Assembly: GCA_024280835.1 (NCBI GenBank)
Contig: JAJRPJ010000012.1
Location: 310,001 to 374,000 of the forward strand
Length of the DNA: 64,000 nucleotides
Reading direction: 5' to 3'
DNA from: Candidatus Zixiibacteriota bacterium
Lineage (GTDB): Bacteria; Zixibacteria; MSB-5A5; GN15; JACZUZ01
A model generated the notes under the pieces. The model did not search any database, was not told the DNA's origin, and worked only from the letters and a program-made list of their open reading frames with translations. The position numbers were made by a program, and so were the translations under genes. Below, piece after piece: positions 1 through 8,248 of this stretch (the first letter of the stretch is position 1; every line of letters begins with the position of its first letter).

Positions 1-513
1 AATTAGTGGGTCAACGTCATAGACACCTATTCGCAACTGCCCCTGCCCAGCAAACTCCACCTCAATCGCATCACGCATTTTCTTTATCAGAAGTTCCATC
101 TTGATGGTTTCCAGAGCCAAACGCGGATTCGACGAGCGTATACGCTGCGCCTCTTCTTCAATCTTCGGATTCTGGTCAAGACGCATCTCACGAATCAATC
201 TGCTAATAACTTTCGACGACATAATCTCATTGGTCATCGCAGCCAATTGCCTACGACGATCTTCAGAAGTCATTCGCCTTGAACCGCTCTGCGCTACCAA
301 ACCACTAAGCGGCTTAATAAGTGAGGGATTATTATTGTAACTCATAATCGTCGTAGAATAGTAGGCTGGCTCCAACAAAAACGAACCGCCAATAGCCGCG
401 CTCAATGTCAAGACAAATGGCACAATTATGTACCACTTGCGCCTGCTAAGCGCCGCCAAAACATCGCGTAAATCGACTGTGGCTTGTTCACTATTGTTAG
501 ATACTGTAGACAT
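1..513 (-). CDS. Wzz-family polysaccharide chain-length determinant/co-polymerase, N-terminal part
   Basis: The gene is cut by the left window edge; 171 codons are visible from an ATG at 513. Residues about 14-50 match the start of a Wzz domain: a short cytoplasmic stretch (VDLRDVLAALSRRKW) and then one membrane segment at about 27-48. After that comes the usual periplasmic start, with helical, charged residues (EDRRRQLAAMTNEIMSS). Wzz/PCP proteins set the length of O-antigen or exopolysaccharide chains and often work with a Wza-type outer-membrane exporter, which is the next gene upstream. The second membrane segment and any tyrosine-kinase domain would lie outside the window, so a PCP-2 kinase fusion cannot be excluded. 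Confidence 0.8.
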   Translation of the reverse strand, partial: MSTVSNNSEQATVDLRDVLAALSRRKWYIIVPFVLTLSAAIGGSFLLEPAYYSTTIMSYNNNPSLIKPLSGLVAQSGSRRMTSEDRRRQLAAMTNEIMSSKVISRLIREMRLDQNPKIEEEAQRIRSSNPRLALETIKMELLIKKMRDAIEVEFAGQGQLRIGVYDVDPLI

Positions 514-661
514 ATTCTCGTATGAAACCCTCAAAAAATATTACTGACACTTTCATTGATTGAGCTTAACTAAACACCCCAAAAAAGGCGCGCACTCTCT
601 CCCAATCCCTACCTACTTGTTATCGACAAATCTCACCAGATACCGACATACACCCGTCTTT

Positions 662-1711
662 CTAGCGAAGCAATAGAAACATCGAGGTTATTCCACTAGC
701 TAAAGCAATAAAATCCCGTGCGCGACCCAACCCCAAGAACCCACGACCTCTTGCCGGCAAAACAATCGTATCCTCTGGACGAATCAAATAGCGCGCGGGC
801 TGTCCTGTCTTGGTATATTTATCTATATCAATAATAATTACCTGCGAATACTCGCCGTCCTTGCTAACCACACGCACCTTCCTCAAATCTGCGCCACTCG
901 TTGGGCCACCGGCTAGAGCAATTGCATCTAGTAAATCTATGTTCGGCTCAAGAGAATGAGTACCAGGCGTGTTAACCTCACCGATTATATAATAGAGATT
1001 CTTTAATCCAATATTACCACTGATCCTTGGCCGAAGAACTCCACCAAATGTCCTCAGAAGCTCTATCGTATCACCAGAGCGTATTGTCGGCAACTTATTT
1101 ACCTCACCCCGTGAAATCATCCCCGAAACGTCGACAATTTCGACTTTCCCCTGCTTCTCACCACCACGAATAATTCGCACCCGGGTAAGATCACCAACAT
1201 CCGTGGCGCCTCCAGCTTCATTTATCAATGCCCACAGGTCTGGTATACTTTCGAAAGTATACTTGCCAGGATCTTGAACCTCGCCAAAAACAAACACCTT
1301 ACGGCTATTGTAATTCACAACACGCAATGTCGCTTGGGAAATTTGTGGATTAATTCGTGATATCCGCCTGACGATTTCCTTTTCTAACTCAAACTCAGAC
1401 AAACCAGCGGCCTGCAATTCGCCAATAATATCAATTGCGATTTTCCCATCGTCACGAACACGTACTTGCGCATTCAGCGTCGGATCTTGCCAAAAACGGA
1501 TTTCCAGCACATCCTCAGGTCCAATCTGATAAGGCTTGGCCGACAATCCAGACGACAATGCCAAAACCCCAAGAAAGCCTGCTACTAAACACAGACTATA
1601 CTGTCTTAGTCGAATTAACAATCGAGCATTCAAGCCCAACCTCTTTTGAACAGCGCCTCTCTTAGAAACATCTCTCATCGAAAGACCAGTTTGTATTACA
1701 TCAGAAAACAT
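662..1711 (-). CDS. Wza-like polysaccharide export protein (Poly_export + SLBB)
   Basis: This is a secreted outer-membrane polysaccharide exporter. After a basic stretch and a hydrophobic signal segment ending near LSSGLSAKPY comes the Poly_export domain (starting YQIGPEDVLEIRFWQDP), with the typical VRVRDDGKIAIDIIGEL strand. Two SLBB-type repeats follow, visible as VFVFGEVQDPGKY and YYIIGEVNTPGTHSLEP, each with a downstream LLDAIALAGG/LWALINEAGG motif. No clear lipobox Cys is seen. I chose the ATG at 1711 because GGAGAA lies 9 nt upstream; an ATG at 1729 would add six residues and has no good ribosome site. It lies between the diguanylate cyclase and the Wzz-like gene, consistent with one exopolysaccharide export unit. 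Confidence 0.85.
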   Translation of the reverse strand: MFSDVIQTGLSMRDVSKRGAVQKRLGLNARLLIRLRQYSLCLVAGFLGVLALSSGLSAKPYQIGPEDVLEIRFWQDPTLNAQVRVRDDGKIAIDIIGELQAAGLSEFELEKEIVRRISRINPQISQATLRVVNYNSRKVFVFGEVQDPGKYTFESIPDLWALINEAGGATDVGDLTRVRIIRGGEKQGKVEIVDVSGMISRGEVNKLPTIRSGDTIELLRTFGGVLRPRISGNIGLKNLYYIIGEVNTPGTHSLEPNIDLLDAIALAGGPTSGADLRKVRVVSKDGEYSQVIIIDIDKYTKTGQPARYLIRPEDTIVLPARGRGFLGLGRARDFIALASGITSMFLLLR

Positions 1712-2010
1712 TTTTAGCAATTCTCCCATTTGTTCTCATACACGCAGATGACCAGTAGGTTCAATCTACTCTCTAAACTCCAACATCATCCGCCCAAATT
1801 CTCAGAGGCAATAACAACTCAATAAGTACCTTTTGCAACCCCGCAGGAAACCACCAAATTCGCTCACAGCGATAACAATAGCCAGTGGTCTCCAAATTGA
1901 AGTCCAGCACAAGTCTAACACCGTAACAATATCTCTGTAAAGGATTAAACCGCTAATCAGCAAGGAATCTCAAAGCCCCCTAGGCAAGAAACGGACCTTC
2001 TCCGCAACCT

Positions 2011-3090
2011 CTAAGTGGGCTTTTGCAGTCCAACCTCCGACTCGCTGGGAGCCATAAAGTAGCATTGATTCCGTCCTTTGCGTTTGGCCAAAAGCATAGC
2101 TCTATCCGCCTCATCAAAAAGCCCCTCCGGTGACAATCTCCCAAGAACCGATAAAGCCCCACCAATCGAAACTGTCAAATCGATACCAGTAGCTGAAGCG
2201 GAGCGTTCACGAATCAATTCCTGCCAACGATTCATCGTCCCCAGAATTGTCGCTTCACTGGCGTCAGGCAGTATAATACACAACTCATCCCCACCATAAC
2301 GGCAAGCAATATCAACCGCGCGGACATGCTCAAGAATCAGCTTCGAAAGAAACTTAAGAGCCTGATCGCCCTGTAAATGGCCTCGCGTATCATTGATTTC
2401 TTTGAAATGATCAATATCCATTATCAACACTCCAACAGAACGGCTAAAACGTTTACTGCGCTCAACCTCCTCGCTGAGACGGGCCTGCAAATAGGCCACA
2501 TTGTACAGCCCAGTCAGAGTATCTCGATTCGCCAACCGCTTGTAATGTTGAATTCGCTTTAGATTCAAAACATAAGAGCGTGTCAGATTTTCCACCGAAT
2601 CCAGCTTAGCCTCTGGTTTGGAATATGAGTCTGATTCGGTATCCGACTTGAACTCCAATCGAGAGTCGGCGCTCGTCCCCTGCCAACAAAACCTCACAGA
2701 CAAATCCTGATCTATCCAAATCAAGCGGCTAGAAGTAGCCTTGGAGTTCCCCGCAGCTATGCCATCTGCAGTAGCCTTTTGAGATTTCTCCACGGTAAAC
2801 TGCGGCAACTCAAAGCCAAACTCAGATTCAACCTTATGAGCCAAATCATTGAGTAGCGGTGTAATCTCCTCGTGCACCAACAAACTCGAAACAGCTAATT
2901 CATCAGAGTCATTATCGACTCTCGTCTCACCATCTAGTTTGGCCTGCGAAGAGATTGCTCCATTGCGTATCTGGAAGAGCCGAATAACAGCCAATAGCAA
3001 CAACAAAGCTAAGGCCGCAGTCACTGCGCTATGGTAGTCGGTTAGGAACATATCTTTTTTGCTATGATTACTACAGAAGGTTTCTTCCAA
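2011..3090 (-). CDS. membrane-anchored GGDEF diguanylate cyclase
   Basis: It is predicted to make cyclic di-GMP from GTP at the inner membrane. One membrane segment lies at about residues 21-37, followed by a region of about 130 residues with no recognised domain and then a GGDEF domain from about 185. The domain opens with DTLTGLYN (190-197), has the metal-binding DIDHFKEIND region and the active-site GGDEL at 266-270. RAVD at 257-260 sits five residues before GGDEL and fits the product-inhibition I-site, so the enzyme looks active and feedback-controlled. The reading frame opens at TTG (3090), just after an in-frame stop; ATG at 3051 is the alternative, and neither has a strong ribosome site. 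It follows the STAS gene by 25 bp and precedes the Wza-like gene, so c-di-GMP control of exopolysaccharide is a reasonable inference. Confidence 0.88.
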   Translation of the reverse strand: MEETFCSNHSKKDMFLTDYHSAVTAALALLLLLAVIRLFQIRNGAISSQAKLDGETRVDNDSDELAVSSLLVHEEITPLLNDLAHKVESEFGFELPQFTVEKSQKATADGIAAGNSKATSSRLIWIDQDLSVRFCWQGTSADSRLEFKSDTESDSYSKPEAKLDSVENLTRSYVLNLKRIQHYKRLANRDTLTGLYNVAYLQARLSEEVERSKRFSRSVGVLIMDIDHFKEINDTRGHLQGDQALKFLSKLILEHVRAVDIACRYGGDELCIILPDASEATILGTMNRWQELIRERSASATGIDLTVSIGGALSVLGRLSPEGLFDEADRAMLLAKRKGRNQCYFMAPSESEVGLQKPT

Positions 3091-3115
3091 GACAGCTCAA
3101 TTCGCCATCCCACAA

Positions 3116-3964
3116 TTAACTTGACGAACGCCGCTGATTTTGCCGCCGCGACAATTTGAATCGGGACCGCTTTGAAAGCAGACCCTCTTTCCAAAGAGCC
3201 CTAAATACCCACCACCAACCAAAATTCACGTTTGCTCTTTCACTATCAATACCTGTACTATCGAAACTCGAAGATCCACGAGTCTCTTGAAGAGCAAAAC
3301 TCAACTCGCCAATTGTTGCAAATGGATCTTCAACAATCAAAACCACCAACTTCTCATTGGGAGTTTTCGCTGAAGTTTGTGCCGCAGTTGAGGATTTTGA
3401 CTGTGAGAACTTTGCCCCAGAGAACTCAGATTGCGCTTGCCCAACTGTCGAAGCGCCGACCTGTGAACTCGTCGATTCGAACCGAGAACTACGCGAATCA
3501 CCACCCTGTTCTTTCGGAGCATCCACACCAATAGCCGCCAACTCGTCAAGTCCACCATTTGAAGTTTGCGCTGGAACTTTGGGGCCTCCCTCCAAATCTG
3601 GCATATCGACCTCAAAACTTCTCGTCGCTTGAGAGGCGCTCTCAAAACTATTCAGAATAGTATCAAACTCCAAAAGCTCAAATATTTCGCGGACATTAGG
3701 AATCATACCCGAAAGACGCAAGTCTCCAGAGTGCTCCCGAGCCTCTTTCAAATGCGAAATAAAAACACCCCACCCAGCCGACGAAATATAATCAACACCA
3801 GCCAAATCCATGACTATCCGATGCTGGTCACGACCTATCAGTCCCTCAATCGCCCGCTCAACTTCTTTGGAAGTGATCGTATCAACAATACCATCAACCC
3901 GCACAGTCGAAACAGAACTATCAGCGTCAATTATCGAAACTCGTATGTTTTCTGTCTGGCTCAT
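3116..3964 (-). CDS. STAS-domain protein (anti-anti-sigma type) with long C-terminal extension
   Basis: Residues about 8-110 form a STAS domain of the RsbV/SpoIIAA type. The segment DYISSAGWG (58-66) aligns with the D-S-S/T-G-L-G phosphorylation loop, so Ser62 is the likely phospho-acceptor; the usual Asp before it is Ser here. The domain is followed by about 170 residues that are Ser/Gln-rich and look disordered. These contain a short hydrophobic stretch (LVVLIVEDPFATIGELS) and end in a basic Arg/Lys/Ser tail. I do not recognise this extension; ordinary RsbV proteins stop at about 110 residues. The neighbour upstream encodes a kinase-phosphatase fusion that would be its natural partner. Known STAS partners of this kind control sigma factors or, in SypA, exopolysaccharide output. 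Confidence 0.82.
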   Translation of the reverse strand: MSQTENIRVSIIDADSSVSTVRVDGIVDTITSKEVERAIEGLIGRDQHRIVMDLAGVDYISSAGWGVFISHLKEAREHSGDLRLSGMIPNVREIFELLEFDTILNSFESASQATRSFEVDMPDLEGGPKVPAQTSNGGLDELAAIGVDAPKEQGGDSRSSRFESTSSQVGASTVGQAQSEFSGAKFSQSKSSTAAQTSAKTPNEKLVVLIVEDPFATIGELSFALQETRGSSSFDSTGIDSERANVNFGWWWVFRALWKEGLLSKRSRFKLSRRQNQRRSSS

Positions 3965-4215
3965 AAACCCTATATATTATATCAAATCCAAAACTTCAAA
4001 GACATCTTCCCAACAATTAGAACATCCCCTAATCACTGGTTTCCATCGTTACCCCAGCCGCAGACTCGCGCTTGATTTCACAGTCTGGCCGCCCCTGAAT
4101 ATCACCCGAAACAGCCTCAAGTACAAGTGAAACTTCAGCGCCCATTGCAGCGCCATACCCAAGAAATAGAGCGGTCAATTTCAATCATGAAATGAGGTGG
4201 GGTGAATAAATTCCT

Positions 4216-4230
4216 TCCCGAGAATCGGGA
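4216..4230. other. short hairpin in the gap before the STAS gene
   Basis: TCCCGA and TCGGGA flank a three-base loop in the 297-bp gap between the kinase-phosphatase gene and the STAS gene. It is not followed by a T-run in either direction, so it is at most a weak terminator or an mRNA processing/stability structure. I see no open reading frame worth calling in this gap. Confidence 0.3.
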
Positions 4231-4260
4231 GGATTAATAATATCTGTATAAACGTCTCAC

Positions 4261-6225
4261 TTAGGCAGACTTGCCAATCAACACCGTCATATCGTCGTCC
4301 TGACGCTCATCACCACGAAAAGAATCAAGCCGCTCCACAAGCGTTTCAATAATCTGGTTGGAGCTGGCCCCACCACTTGCAGTGGCAACCGCCTCAAGAA
4401 TCGACATCAATCCGTCTGGACCCAAACGCTCCCCTGAATCATTGACCAAATCACTTAGACCATCGGTATAGACACAAAGGAAATCACCTTCGTCCAAAAC
4501 AATACGTCTTTCTTCATGAGCTCTACCAGTAGTCAGCCCAGCGGTAAGAGCGCCAACACCAAGCGGCGCCCCTTTGGGGTTAATCAAGACAAAGTCAGAA
4601 TCGACTCTTCGATAATGAATCAACGGATTATGACCAGCGCTGGCAAAACTGAATTCACGACTGTTGGTATCATAAACAGCCAAACCAACAGTCACAAAAA
4701 CTCCATCAGGAATATCCAAAGTAATATGCTCTTCTATCTTGCTGAGTATCGTCGCTGGTGAACTCTCACCTGGAGCCTTGAAACGCACAACCGTCCGCAA
4801 AACAGACATCACCAGCGACGCAGGAACGCCCTTACCAGAGACATCAGCAACAATCAAACAATAACGACCAGAACCAATCTCAAAGACATCATATAAATCG
4901 CCCCCCAAGTGAGATGCAGGACGATAGAAAAACCCAAGATCCAATCCAGGAATAACTGGAATGCGCTTAGGCATCAAAGTCTTCTGAATCTGACCAGCGA
5001 TTTCATATTCTTTGTCGATCTTTTCAGTCGCCGCGCGTTTAGAACTATCCCGACGAATCCGTGTCATCATCTCATTGAGAGCTCGCGAGATAACAAAAAA
5101 CTCCTCGGCCCCCTCAACTGGCAACTCGCCCGCCTCGCCGCCTTTACTAAAGCTCTCCACTTGTTCAGTAATTGCAATAATCGGACGCACAAAATAATTC
5201 GACAAGAGATAGATCCCTGCGATACCCAGCAACAACTCCAAAAATATCAGCACAAAAGTCTCAGTTCGTGCAGCCGCAATCTCTTCAGCAACACTCTCAG
5301 AACTAAACTCGATTATCACTTCGCCAAGTCTACGGCCTTGACTGAGTATTGGTGTTCGCAAATAACTCATACGGACATTATCTGCAAAAAACTCTCTAAC
5401 ATTTGAGCCAGCGTCACTCACTGGTTGCAAGTTTGCAGGCGGCGTATACTGTTTCCGCAACAATTTGATATCGCGCGAATCCGCTAAAATCATTCCCGAA
5501 AGATCAACTAGTGTCACGCGCGCCAAATCGGTCGACTGAGAACTAAGGCTAAATGCCAACTCATCAAATTCCACATAAGTGCGCCCGTTAAGAATATACC
5601 GACCTGCCAAAGACGCCGCAGACTCGGTCAGCGAACTCATACTTTCAACTTGCTGGCGCTTAATGCCCGAAATCATTCGTGATTCAATAAAGTAATAAGA
5701 ACTCGCGACAATCATCAAAACAATCAAGCCCGTCACAAGTGAAAAACGCGCCCGCAAACTCATCGCCCGCCATTTGAGCGGATTCATCCGCGCAAACCTA
5801 CTCGGCGTACGTTTCGTCAAACGTAATTCATTGTAATCCTCGCCGACAATATACTGCACATCGTCCATCAGCTTCTCGATCATCATCTGACCCAGACCAC
5901 CCTTGCGAGAGGTCTCAACCAAACGTGACAATGGCACATCGCGTTTGGCTTCAGGAAAATAAGGTCGACCATTATCAGTCAGTGAGATAATCACCCGACT
6001 CGGATATGTCACAATCTTCAATTGAATCAAACCAGAAGTCGTCACATAGGCATGACGAATAATATTCGTCACCGCCTCCTCAAGAGCCAAACAAAATTTC
6101 TCAACATCTCGCGAATCAAGACGTGACTCTTCAAGCGCCTGCCGAGTGACAGCGCGCATCGTCTCCAGCGAGGCTATCTCGGCTGGGAATTCTGATTTGG
6201 TCTCTTTGATTGCTTTACTAAACAT
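4261..6225 (-). CDS. membrane partner-switch protein: RsbW-type kinase + sensor + HAMP + SpoIIE/RsbU-type phosphatase
   Basis: The order of domains is unusual. Residues about 1-140 are an HATPase_c_2 serine-kinase domain (N-box EEAVTNIIRHA at 49-59, DNGRP at 84-88, GLGQMMI at 110-116). Residues about 160-180 are a membrane helix, about 181-323 a probable periplasmic sensor of no recognised family, and about 324-345 a second helix. A HAMP-like linker follows, and about 420-654 is a PP2C-type phosphatase of the SpoIIE family. Metal-binding acidic residues are visible in GGDLYD (441-446), DVSGKG (461-466), YTDG (586-589) and DDDMTV (643-648). Both catalytic halves look intact, so one protein could phosphorylate and dephosphorylate the STAS protein encoded just downstream, according to a periplasmic signal. 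The start ATG at 6225 gives a complete kinase domain. Confidence 0.9.
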   Translation of the reverse strand: MFSKAIKETKSEFPAEIASLETMRAVTRQALEESRLDSRDVEKFCLALEEAVTNIIRHAYVTTSGLIQLKIVTYPSRVIISLTDNGRPYFPEAKRDVPLSRLVETSRKGGLGQMMIEKLMDDVQYIVGEDYNELRLTKRTPSRFARMNPLKWRAMSLRARFSLVTGLIVLMIVASSYYFIESRMISGIKRQQVESMSSLTESAASLAGRYILNGRTYVEFDELAFSLSSQSTDLARVTLVDLSGMILADSRDIKLLRKQYTPPANLQPVSDAGSNVREFFADNVRMSYLRTPILSQGRRLGEVIIEFSSESVAEEIAAARTETFVLIFLELLLGIAGIYLLSNYFVRPIIAITEQVESFSKGGEAGELPVEGAEEFFVISRALNEMMTRIRRDSSKRAATEKIDKEYEIAGQIQKTLMPKRIPVIPGLDLGFFYRPASHLGGDLYDVFEIGSGRYCLIVADVSGKGVPASLVMSVLRTVVRFKAPGESSPATILSKIEEHITLDIPDGVFVTVGLAVYDTNSREFSFASAGHNPLIHYRRVDSDFVLINPKGAPLGVGALTAGLTTGRAHEERRIVLDEGDFLCVYTDGLSDLVNDSGERLGPDGLMSILEAVATASGGASSNQIIETLVERLDSFRGDERQDDDMTVLIGKSA

Positions 6226-6340
6226 TGCTTTGTTAGATATTCTCTTGCTTTGCTAAATACAGTTTCGTCAATTACTATTTCTATCAATTTACAATAAGTC
6301 CTTTTCAATCACAAAGAACACAAAAACAATCCCACCGCCA

Positions 6341-8248
6341 CTACTTATCCAGACCACCAGAAAGACGCAATTCAACTTGCTCGATATTGCGCAACAATTC
6401 CGAATTATGAGGATACTTAACAAGCAACTCGCCAAACAACTCCAACGCCTGCTCCAGTTTACCCTCACGCACCAAGGTCAAAGCCTGCGACATTTTCGCC
6501 CAATCCTCAGCATTATCCGACAATGCCCGAATACTCTCATCAGGTGAAATCGAACTCAAAATCCGCTCAAGTAACCCTTGAGCCGCAGTATTAGTTGAAT
6601 CGATAACTAATGCGCGCTCGACATAGACCTTAGCCTCGGAATACAACTCATTATCAAGTTTACGACCAGCCCTGCTCAACAAATCTGAAACCTTCAACTT
6701 AGAACCCATCGACTTCAGTGCCCCACGAATCTGCGCATCATGCGGAAACTCCCGCAATAACTCACTGTAAACATCCAGAGCCGTAACAAAATCACCAGCC
6801 GAACGAGCCTTCTTGGCTTTATCTTTTTGCGACACCTGCCATTGGTCACGATCATCAATTATACGACCAATTGCGCTTTGCACATCAGGACTATCAGGAT
6901 CCTCAGAGCGCGCCTTGTCCAAAACCCTTAGCGCCGAAACAAAACGCTTCTCTGCTCGCAATTCCTCAGCGAGTCCAACTGCAAGTTGCGAAGCCAACTC
7001 AGCAAGTGAGAGCGAATCCAATCCCGCGCTTTCAACAATCGCCAATGAGTCCGCCAAAGCCAACTCTCGAAGCTGATTCTCGATACTCAATATATGCGTT
7101 GCCGCCTCGGAGGCCTGTCCATCCAATGACTGCGATAATTGGAAATACACCAGAGCCGAATCCAAACTTCCGGCTGTCTCAAACTCAACAGCGGAATCAT
7201 ACGAATCCCGAGCGCGTTTATATCTATCTGCGCTCGCAAACTCTTCACCAAAAGTCTCTCTCTCGACCTGACGACGGCTAGCGCGCTCCTTCGCTGTCGA
7301 ACCAAACAACAAACTAAAACCAAATAAATGCGTGTCACCAATATCGCTAAGAACTCGGAACCCATAATCTATACGCACAACATCAAAAACAAACCCAGCC
7401 CCAAAAGTCGCCGAGCCGTCATCAACTCCCCCGCGAAGCGCCAAACGATTGTAAAGCAAAGCCTCAGCCCCAAATCGTCCAATCGCGCTACGATTCTCAA
7501 CCAGCTCAACTTCAGCCGAAACAGTCGCACGCAATTGACTAGATAGCCCCACCGAATCCAGCGCCAATCCAAATTGCGTCGAAACCAATTGATTCTCACC
7601 AGTGGCGCCGACATTAATATCCGATGAGACAACATCACGAATAACAACTCCAGCGCGTAGATAATCTTTGCGAGCGCCAAAACCCAAATCCAAACCAAAG
7701 CCATAATCCTGACTACCAAATAACGACTCATAAAGCGCCTTGCCCGTGATTCCAAAACTGAAATACTTACCAACAGAACGCGCATAGCTCAAATTCGCCA
7801 GCGAAGTCGAGTAGCCAATTTGCTGTGGCGAGACAACCCAATTGTTAACCGCCGAAAAATCATCAAGCCCCAGACGAGTAAACGAAACTCCCAAAGCCCC
7901 AAGATTATCAAAATTGTGCCCCCAAGAGGCAGAATTGATTTCAGTGTCCTGAAAGAATCGCGCATGAGTCGCGTTGAACGCCTGACGGTCAAGACGCGCA
8001 AGCCAAGCGGGATTCCAAAATGTTGCATCAGCGTCATTGGCCAAGGAGACATAAGCCCCGCCCATAGACAGCGCCCGAACACCAAATCCTTGAGAGAGAA
8101 CATTACGCCCACCCGAAGCTCCAACGCCAGCCAAACAATCAGAGCTATTGAAACTAACAGCGCCAAGCGCCAGCATAACCGTCAACGCAACTCTCAACAC
8201 AACCATTCGCCGACACTGCCTCAAATTTCTGCTCAATCGATATCTCAT
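6341..8248 (-). CDS. PorV/PorQ-like outer-membrane barrel with C-terminal TPR region
   Basis: An N-terminal signal sequence ends near residue 40. The mature part begins with the signature of the PorV/UPF0164 barrel family (FGVRALSMGGAYVSLANDAD and FWNPAWLA) and continues as alternating beta-strand sequence to about residue 330. Residues about 340-635 are helical, with tetratricopeptide-like repeats (for example ALDVYSELLREFPHDAQI and ALELFGELLVKYPHNSEL). PorV-type proteins act in type IX secretion in Bacteroidota, where they escort cargo with C-terminal sorting domains. Here the ATG overlaps the stop of the giant secreted protein upstream (ATGA at 8245-8248), so the two are translationally coupled. 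The fused TPR part is not typical of PorV, and whether this organism has a type IX system cannot be seen in this window. Confidence 0.72.
   Translation of the reverse strand: MRYRLSRNLRQCRRMVVLRVALTVMLALGAVSFNSSDCLAGVGASGGRNVLSQGFGVRALSMGGAYVSLANDADATFWNPAWLARLDRQAFNATHARFFQDTEINSASWGHNFDNLGALGVSFTRLGLDDFSAVNNWVVSPQQIGYSTSLANLSYARSVGKYFSFGITGKALYESLFGSQDYGFGLDLGFGARKDYLRAGVVIRDVVSSDINVGATGENQLVSTQFGLALDSVGLSSQLRATVSAEVELVENRSAIGRFGAEALLYNRLALRGGVDDGSATFGAGFVFDVVRIDYGFRVLSDIGDTHLFGFSLLFGSTAKERASRRQVERETFGEEFASADRYKRARDSYDSAVEFETAGSLDSALVYFQLSQSLDGQASEAATHILSIENQLRELALADSLAIVESAGLDSLSLAELASQLAVGLAEELRAEKRFVSALRVLDKARSEDPDSPDVQSAIGRIIDDRDQWQVSQKDKAKKARSAGDFVTALDVYSELLREFPHDAQIRGALKSMGSKLKVSDLLSRAGRKLDNELYSEAKVYVERALVIDSTNTAAQGLLERILSSISPDESIRALSDNAEDWAKMSQALTLVREGKLEQALELFGELLVKYPHNSELLRNIEQVELRLSGGLDK

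Noticed and set aside
1712-2010. c-di-GMP (GEMM) riboswitch before the Wza-like gene
   Set aside because: The 299-bp gap was read on both strands; no GEMM core could be matched.
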